This document shows positions 59,321-64,000 of a stretch of 64,000 bases of DNA, in pieces. The first letter of the stretch is position 1. Every line of letters begins with the position of its first letter. The notes below the pieces were generated by a model. The model was given only the letters and a program-made list of their open reading frames with translations. It did no database searches and was not told where the DNA came from. The stretch comes from HXMU1420-2 sp017643305 (lineage in GTDB: Bacteria; Pseudomonadota; Alphaproteobacteria; Rhodobacterales; Rhodobacteraceae). The position numbers and the translations under genes are program-made. The stretch spans positions 3,596,001-3,660,000 of the forward strand of contig OZ244249.1 of assembly GCA_965217135.1 (NCBI GenBank). Reading direction: 5' to 3'.

Positions 59321-60520
59321 ATGTTGAGCGGAAAGCGTATTCTTCTGATCGTCACCGGGGGCATTGCCGCCTTCAAGACGCCCGAACTGATCCGATTGCT
59401 GCGCAAGAGCGGCGCAGCGGTGACCCCTGTTCTGACCCGCGCGGCGGAGGAATTCGTGACGCCTCTGACCCTGTCGGCGCTTGCAGAAGAAAAGGCGTAT
59501 AGCGACCTGTTCGATCTGACAGACGAAGCCGAGATGGGCCATATCCAGCTTTCGCGCAGTGCCGACCTGGTGGTGGTCGCGCCTGCCACAGCGGATATGA
59601 TGGCCAAGATGGCCAACGGGCTGGCGGATGACCTTGCCTCTACCCTGCTGCTGGCCACCGATACACCAGTGCTAGTCGCGCCCGCGATGAACGTGCGCAT
59701 GTGGCAGCATGCGGCAACAGCGCGGAATGCGGCCCAATTGCGAGCGGATGGAGTACAGTTCGTGGGGCCCGCAGATGGCGATATGGCCTGTGGCGAATAC
59801 GGGCCAGGGAGGATGTCTGAGCCTTCGGAAATCCTGGCGGCGATTGAGGCCATGCTGGCGGATGGGCCTTTGAAAGGGCGGCATATCCTTGTCACCTCTG
59901 GTCCGACACATGAACCGATTGACCCTGTGCGTTACATCGCCAACCGATCGTCGGGTGCGCAGGGTACGGCGCTGGCCCGTGCCTTGGCCGATCTGGGCGC
60001 AAGGGTGACCTTTGTGACCGGGCCTGCGGATGTGCCGCCGCCCGAAGGGATGGATGTGGTGCCCGTAACCACAGCCGTGGATATGCTGGGTGCGGTTCAG
60101 GCCGCCCTGCCCGCCGACGCCGCTGTGTTTGCCGCTGCGGTGGCGGATTGGCGGATGGCTTCGGCCTCGGACCAGAAGCTGAAGAAAAGCAAGGATGGCC
60201 TGCCGGTTCTGGAATTTGCCGAAAACCCGGACATCCTGGCGACCGTCAGCCAGATGGGCGCGGGACGGCCGGGATTGGTGGTGGGTTTTGCCGCTGAAAC
60301 AAATGACGTGATCGAAAACGCCACCGCGAAACGCGCGCGCAAGCAATGCGACTGGATCGTTGCCAATGATGTGAGCCCAGCCACCGGGATTATGGGCGGG
60401 TCGGAAAACGCGGTAACACTGATTTCAGCTGATGATGCGGAAAGCTGGCCACGCATGGGCAAGGACGATGTGGCCCGCCGCCTGGCAGCGCGCATCGCGG
60501 CAGAGCTGGACGGGAAATGA
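59321..60520 (+). CDS. coaBC: Phosphopantothenoylcysteine decarboxylase/phosphopantothenate-cysteine ligase
   Basis: Bifunctional coenzyme A enzyme. The N-terminal flavin CoaC domain (about residues 1-180) has VTGGIAAFKTPELI and APAMNVRMW. The C-terminal CoaB domain has VTSGPTHEPIDPVRYI, NRSSGAQG and KLKKSKDG. The 399-residue product starts at ATG 59321 (MLSGKRILLI). The longer frame to 59210 overlaps the chaN-like gene. dut follows after one base. Confidence 0.97.
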   Translation: MLSGKRILLIVTGGIAAFKTPELIRLLRKSGAAVTPVLTRAAEEFVTPLTLSALAEEKAYSDLFDLTDEAEMGHIQLSRSADLVVVAPATADMMAKMANGLADDLASTLLLATDTPVLVAPAMNVRMWQHAATARNAAQLRADGVQFVGPADGDMACGEYGPGRMSEPSEILAAIEAMLADGPLKGRHILVTSGPTHEPIDPVRYIANRSSGAQGTALARALADLGARVTFVTGPADVPPPEGMDVVPVTTAVDMLGAVQAALPADAAVFAAAVADWRMASASDQKLKKSKDGLPVLEFAENPDILATVSQMGAGRPGLVVGFAAETNDVIENATAKRARKQCDWIVANDVSPATGIMGGSENAVTLISADDAESWPRMGKDDVARRLAARIAAELDGK

Positions 60521-60521
60521 C

Positions 60522-60974
60522 ATGGTGACCTTGCGGATAGAGTGGCTGGAAGAGGCAGATCAGGCGCTGGGGCCGCCGACCTATGAAACGGCAGGGGCAG
60601 CCGGGGCTGATCTGCGCGCCAATCTGCCGGATCGTGGCACAGTGAATTTGCAGCCCGGAGAACGGGCGTTGGTGCCCACCGGGCTGCGCATGGAAATTCC
60701 CGATGGGTTCGAGGCACAAATCCGCCCCCGGTCGGGGCTGGCGTTGAAACATGGCATTACCCTGCCCAATGCGCCGGGGACAATTGACAGCGATTATCGC
60801 GGGCCACTGGGCGTGATCGTGATGAATGCCGGAGCGGAGGCGTTTCAGATTACCCATGGCGACCGGATTGCGCAGCTGGTCGTGGCCCCGGTGGTACAAG
60901 CCACGTTCGCGCTGGCGGACCTGTCCGAAACCGAACGCGGCAGCGGCGGGTTCGGGTCGACGGGGCGCAGCTGA
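60522..60974 (+). CDS. dut: dUTP diphosphatase
   Basis: Hydrolyses dUTP. The 150-residue trimeric dUTPase carries its five motifs: AGADLRA, RPRSGLALKHGI, GTIDSDYRGPLGVIV, GDRIAQLVV and RGSGGFGSTG. The start is ATG 60522, just past the coaBC stop. Its TGA shares one base with the ATG of the moeB-like gene. Confidence 0.98.
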   Translation: MVTLRIEWLEEADQALGPPTYETAGAAGADLRANLPDRGTVNLQPGERALVPTGLRMEIPDGFEAQIRPRSGLALKHGITLPNAPGTIDSDYRGPLGVIVMNAGAEAFQITHGDRIAQLVVAPVVQATFALADLSETERGSGGFGSTGRS

Positions 60975-62014
60975 TGGCGTTGGTTCTGGGGATTGCCGCC
61001 GTGCTGTGGGGGCTGGGGAAGCTGCTGGGTACGCCCCATCGCCAACGGTGGGTGATGATCGGGCTGTTATTTGTTGCAGTCCTTTTGATCCAGCTGACAT
61101 TGCCGGCCGAAAACCCGCTGCGCGTGGCCACGGGCGGGTCTGCTGCGCCGTGGCTGATGCTGGCGGGCGCTGTAGTTATAATTCTGGTCTACCGGCAAGG
61201 GCTGTGGTGGCTTAAGGCCAAAGCGGAAACGCGCCAGACCGAAGAGGCCTCTGCACCCAAGCGCAGCTTTTCAGATGCGGAGTTGGACCGCTACGCACGG
61301 CACATCGTGCTGCGGGAGGTGGGCGGTCCGGGACAAAAGGCCATGAAGGAGGCCCGCGTGCTGGTGATTGGCGCGGGCGGTCTGGGGGCCCCGGCGCTGC
61401 AATACCTCGCGGCGGCGGGCGTGGGCACCATAGGTGTTATCGACCATGACGTAGTGGACAATGCCAACCTACAACGACAGGTCATCCATAACGACGCGAC
61501 CATCGGCACGCCCAAGGTGTTTTCCGCGCAAGCAGCGATGCTGGCGCAGAACCCGCATATCACCGTCCAGCCCTACAACCGCCGCCTGACCGAAGACATC
61601 GCGCAGGACCTGTTCGCCGAATATGACATCGTGCTGGATGGGACAGATAACTTCGAAACACGGTACCTGACCAATGCTGCCGCTGTCGCGACAGCCAAGC
61701 CACTGGTCTCAGGCGCGCTGGCGCAGTGGGAAGGACAACTGAGCGTGTTTGACCCGGCCAACGATGCCCCCTGTTACCGATGCGTGTTTCCCGATGCGCC
61801 CGCGCCCGGGATGGCACCGAGCTGTGCAGAGGCCGGGGTGATTGGCCCCCTGCCTGGTGTGATTGGCGCGATGATGGCAGTGGAAACCGTGAAACTGATC
61901 ACTGGCGCAGGCGACCCGCTGCGAGGACAGATGCTGATCTATGATGCGCTTTATGCCGAGGTGCGCAAGATCGGGGTGCAGCGGCGGGCCGATTGTCCTG
62001 AGTGTGGCAGCTGA
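60974..62014 (+). CDS. Membrane-anchored ThiF/MoeB/HesA-type adenylyltransferase
   Basis: The 346-residue product has two or three hydrophobic helices in the first 75 residues (ALVLGIAAVLWGLGKLLG, VMIGLLFVAVLLIQL, LMLAGAVVIILVY). A full E1-like domain follows: LVIGAGGLGAPALQYLAAAGVG, DHDVVDNANLQRQV and LDGTDNFETRYL. The zinc cysteine pairs are CYRC and CPEC. The C-terminal domain would adenylate a sulfur-carrier protein such as MoaD or ThiS. The anchor is not part of E. coli MoeB. Confidence 0.88.
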   Translation: MALVLGIAAVLWGLGKLLGTPHRQRWVMIGLLFVAVLLIQLTLPAENPLRVATGGSAAPWLMLAGAVVIILVYRQGLWWLKAKAETRQTEEASAPKRSFSDAELDRYARHIVLREVGGPGQKAMKEARVLVIGAGGLGAPALQYLAAAGVGTIGVIDHDVVDNANLQRQVIHNDATIGTPKVFSAQAAMLAQNPHITVQPYNRRLTEDIAQDLFAEYDIVLDGTDNFETRYLTNAAAVATAKPLVSGALAQWEGQLSVFDPANDAPCYRCVFPDAPAPGMAPSCAEAGVIGPLPGVIGAMMAVETVKLITGAGDPLRGQMLIYDALYAEVRKIGVQRRADCPECGS

Positions 62015-62048
62015 CCGCAGTTATGCTGAATTAGCTGCGAAGGAGACC

Positions 62049-62075
62049 TTGGGGGTTTTACCCACAAACCCCCAA
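62049..62075. terminator. Bidirectional terminator between moeB-like and PLP-enzyme genes
   Basis: TTGGGGGTTT (62049-62058) pairs perfectly with AAACCCCCAA (62066-62075) around a 7-base loop. It lies between convergent stop codons. It is T-rich on both sides of the stem (TTTT within it, ATTGTTTGG after it), so it can serve both genes. Confidence 0.8.
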
Positions 62076-62114
62076 ATTGTTTGGACAAAATGCAGAGATG
62101 GGTCCAGCGATCAG

Positions 62115-63326
62115 TTATGCGAAGGCCCTTTCCAGGTCAGTCATGAGATCGGTGGGGTCTTCAAGCCCGACCGACAGGCGGAACACCCCGTCACCGGCAA
62201 AGGCGCGATAGCTTTCGGCTGCGGCTCCGGAGAGGCGGAACGACGTGTCCATCAGCCCCTGGGTTTCCATCCAGAAAATCAGGCTGCGGTGATGGCCGAG
62301 GGAGACAGCGTAGTGGATGATTTCCAGCCGGTCGATCATCTGCCGCGCCAGCGATTGTCCGGTGGCCGCATCACCGACCTGGAATGTGAGCATGCCGGAG
62401 CCATAGGTCATCTGCCTTTGGGCAAGGTTATACTGCGGGTGGGACACAAGACCGGGATAGGTGACGTGGGCGACCTTCGGGTGGCTTTCCAGCCATTGGG
62501 CCAGTGCCAGCGCCCCATCGCAATGGGCGCGGACGCGCAAGGGCAGCGTCGATGCACCGCGCGCAATGAGCCAGGCGTTGAAGGGGGACAGGATACCACC
62601 ATGGTGAATGCCGGCCTCAATTCGGATCTGTCGGATCAGATCGGCGCGCCCGGCAACCGCACCGCCCACCGCATCACCATGACCGCAGATGTATTTGGTG
62701 ATGGAATGCATCACCAGATCAACGCCCAGCGCGTTGGTGTCCATTCCCAGTGGGGACAGGAAGGTGGCGTCGCAGCTAACCAGCGCGCCGACCTCGTGTG
62801 CCATTTTGCTGACGGCGGCCAAATCGGTCAGGCGCAGGATCGGGTTCACCGGGGTTTCGGTGTGAACCAACCGGGTGTTCGGGCGCAGTGCCGCAGCGAC
62901 CGCATCCAGGTCTGACATGTTCACAAAGCTGGCCTCGATCCCCATGCGGGGCAGCGTATCGCGCGCCAGTTCAGCGACCCCGGCGTAAGACACGTCTGAG
63001 ACCAGCACGTGATCGCCCGCGCTGAGAAAGGTCAGGAAGATGGCTGTTGCCGCCGCCATGCCCGAAGCCAAGCAGACGCAGGCCTCGGTACCCTGCAACG
63101 CGGCGATTTTGCGTTCCAGCATATCGGTGGTCGGGTTCGCCCAGCGGGCATAGGAATAGGGGCTGTCATCCTGAATATCATGGGCGGAAAAGCCTGAAAC
63201 ATCGTCGCTGACAAAGGACGACGACATGTGGATCGGCGGGGCAGACGCGCCGGTGGCGGGATCCGGGGCTTCGCCTGCGTGAATGGCGGTGGTCATGGGA
63301 CCACGGGGGGTGTTGCTGCGGTCCAT
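62115..63326 (-). CDS. Cys/Met-metabolism PLP-dependent enzyme (cystathionine gamma-lyase/synthase family)
   Basis: A 403-residue fold-type I enzyme. It has SYARWANPTTDMLERKIAAL, the aromatic YAG in SYAGVAEL, CDATFLSPLGMDTNALGVD and the PLP lysine in VMHSITKYICGHGD (Lys211). The C-terminal part has RLSVGLEDPTDL. Cystathionine gamma-synthase, gamma-lyase and methionine gamma-lyase cannot be told apart from this. The start is ATG 63326 with AGGAG upstream. Confidence 0.88.
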   Translation of the reverse strand: MDRSNTPRGPMTTAIHAGEAPDPATGASAPPIHMSSSFVSDDVSGFSAHDIQDDSPYSYARWANPTTDMLERKIAALQGTEACVCLASGMAAATAIFLTFLSAGDHVLVSDVSYAGVAELARDTLPRMGIEASFVNMSDLDAVAAALRPNTRLVHTETPVNPILRLTDLAAVSKMAHEVGALVSCDATFLSPLGMDTNALGVDLVMHSITKYICGHGDAVGGAVAGRADLIRQIRIEAGIHHGGILSPFNAWLIARGASTLPLRVRAHCDGALALAQWLESHPKVAHVTYPGLVSHPQYNLAQRQMTYGSGMLTFQVGDAATGQSLARQMIDRLEIIHYAVSLGHHRSLIFWMETQGLMDTSFRLSGAAAESYRAFAGDGVFRLSVGLEDPTDLMTDLERAFA

Positions 63327-63454
63327 CTGAAGTCTCCTGTTCCTGTTCTGTCAAAGCTGTGGCGCAGGCGTAGGTCGGTTGCAAGACGGATTGCGCAGAT
63401 GGCTCTGGACCCTGTGCCGGCGGGTGCTTAGCTATAAGCCAAAGGAGATCTACA

Positions 63455-64000
63455 ATGACCAACCCGATCTTGCAGGACTGGGACACGCCGTTCGGGCTGG
63501 CTCCGTTCGACGCCATTTCAGATGAGGATTTCGAACCGGCGATGGAGGAAGCTCTGGCCGCCCATCGCGCGGATATTGACGCCATTTCTGGCAACGCGGA
63601 TGCGCCGACTTTTGCTAACACGATCGAAGCGCTGGAAGCAGCGGGCGAAGCATTAAACAAGGTACTGAGTGTGTTTTTCACCGTGGCGGGTGCGGACAGC
63701 ACCCCGCGCCGGGAGGAACTGCAGCGGCAGTTTTCCCCCCTGCTGGCGGCGCATTTTGCTGAGATCACATCGAACAACGCTTTGTTTGCGCGAGTGCGCG
63801 ACCTGTGGGCGCGCAAGGATACGCTGGGACTAAGCGACGAACAGGCACGCGTTCTGATGCTGACCCATCGGAATTTCGTGCGCGCAGGGGCTGGGCTGGA
63901 AGGCGAGGCAGAGACGCGGATGAAGGCCATCAAGGGCCGGCTGGCAGAATTGGGCACCGCCTTTGGCCAGAACCTGCTGGCGGATGAACGCGATTGGTTT
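63455..64000 (+). CDS. M3-family peptidase (peptidyl-dipeptidase Dcp-like), 3' truncated
   Basis: The frame from ATG 63455 (AAAGGAG upstream) runs open for 182 codons to the window end. It starts MTNPILQDWDTPFGLAPFDA and has FEPAMEEALAAHRADIDAI, FANTIEALEAAGEALNKVL and LTHRNFVRAGAGLEGEA, the helical N-terminal region of M3 oligopeptidases (Dcp/OpdA). The zinc motif HExxH would lie beyond the end. Dcp releases dipeptides from C-termini. Confidence 0.88.
   Translation, partial: MTNPILQDWDTPFGLAPFDAISDEDFEPAMEEALAAHRADIDAISGNADAPTFANTIEALEAAGEALNKVLSVFFTVAGADSTPRREELQRQFSPLLAAHFAEITSNNALFARVRDLWARKDTLGLSDEQARVLMLTHRNFVRAGAGLEGEAETRMKAIKGRLAELGTAFGQNLLADERDWF

Noticed and set aside
1..64000. tRNA, rRNA, CRISPR arrays, transposases, prophage or attachment sites
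   Set aside because: Intergenic stretches were read for T-loop motifs, regular spaced repeats and inverted ends; none was convincing.

Overview
The window looks like chromosomal core DNA from an alphaproteobacterium of the Rhodobacterales (Roseobacter/Rhodobacter group). The evidence is high-GC coding sequence, the order cmk-rpsA-ihfB-lapA-trpF-trpB, the order miaB-phoH-ybeY-corC-lnt-metK, an irr gene divergent from fabA-fabB-fabI, an RpoHII-type sigma factor, and a SAM/SAH riboswitch in front of metK, an RNA class described from this order. I saw no rRNA, tRNA, CRISPR array, insertion sequence or prophage. The ends cut two genes: the tail of an antibiotic-biosynthesis-monooxygenase-like gene on the left and the head of an M3 peptidase (dcp-like) on the right.

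Layout. 0.2-10.6 kb (minus strand): trpB, a cytochrome c', trpF, a LapA-like protein, ihfB, rpsA, a frameshifted small gene, cmk, a membrane protein, aroA, an amidohydrolase and trmB. 10.8-20 kb (minus): a BASS-family transporter gene with an in-frame amber codon, metK with its riboswitch, lnt, corC, ybeY, phoH, a lipoprotein and OmpA-like pair sharing a small domain, and miaB. 20-24.7 kb: a glycosyltransferase-like gene, the arsJ/GAPDH arsenate-detoxification pair, a PhyH-type dioxygenase and irr. 24.9-28 kb (plus): the unsaturated fatty-acid set fabA-fabB-fabI. 28.3-42.6 kb (plus, mostly accessory catabolism): a haloacid-dehalogenase-like gene, a threonine/serine dehydratase, pcaD-pcaC-pcaB of the protocatechuate branch, an MFS exporter, then a tightly coupled unit of alcohol dehydrogenase, TmpA-like Fe(II)/2-oxoglutarate dioxygenase, TmpB-like HD-domain diiron oxygenase and an enolase-superfamily enzyme, then amidase, aldose epimerase and glucokinase. 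42.6-64 kb: trpS, a rhomboid-like protein lacking catalytic residues, murJ, a DUF4345-like protein with a divergent AraC regulator, glnD, a lipoprotein activator of penicillin-binding proteins, rsmI-yraN, gshB, a frameshifted comM, a glutathione transferase, cobC/cobU-type genes, rpoHII, chaN-like, coaBC, dut, a membrane-anchored MoeB/ThiF protein, a PLP-dependent trans-sulfuration-family enzyme and dcp.

The most distinctive region is 33.9-37.9 kb. A dioxygenase that looks like TmpA and an HD oxygenase carrying the full PhnZ/TmpB ligand set overlap by 4 bases, and are flanked in the same transcript by a zinc alcohol dehydrogenase and an enolase-superfamily protein with an altered metal-ligand motif. 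This suggests oxidative C-P bond cleavage of a trimethylaminoethylphosphonate-like compound, possibly with extra steps. Other notable points are the pseudo-rhomboid, a sigma-E-type promoter in front of rpoHII, class-II-type EPSP synthase motifs with a glycine in the inhibitor-determining loop, a repeated GGTTTCGC/GCGAAACC palindrome, and four genes each interrupted by a single-base change, which may be true pseudogenes or sequence errors.
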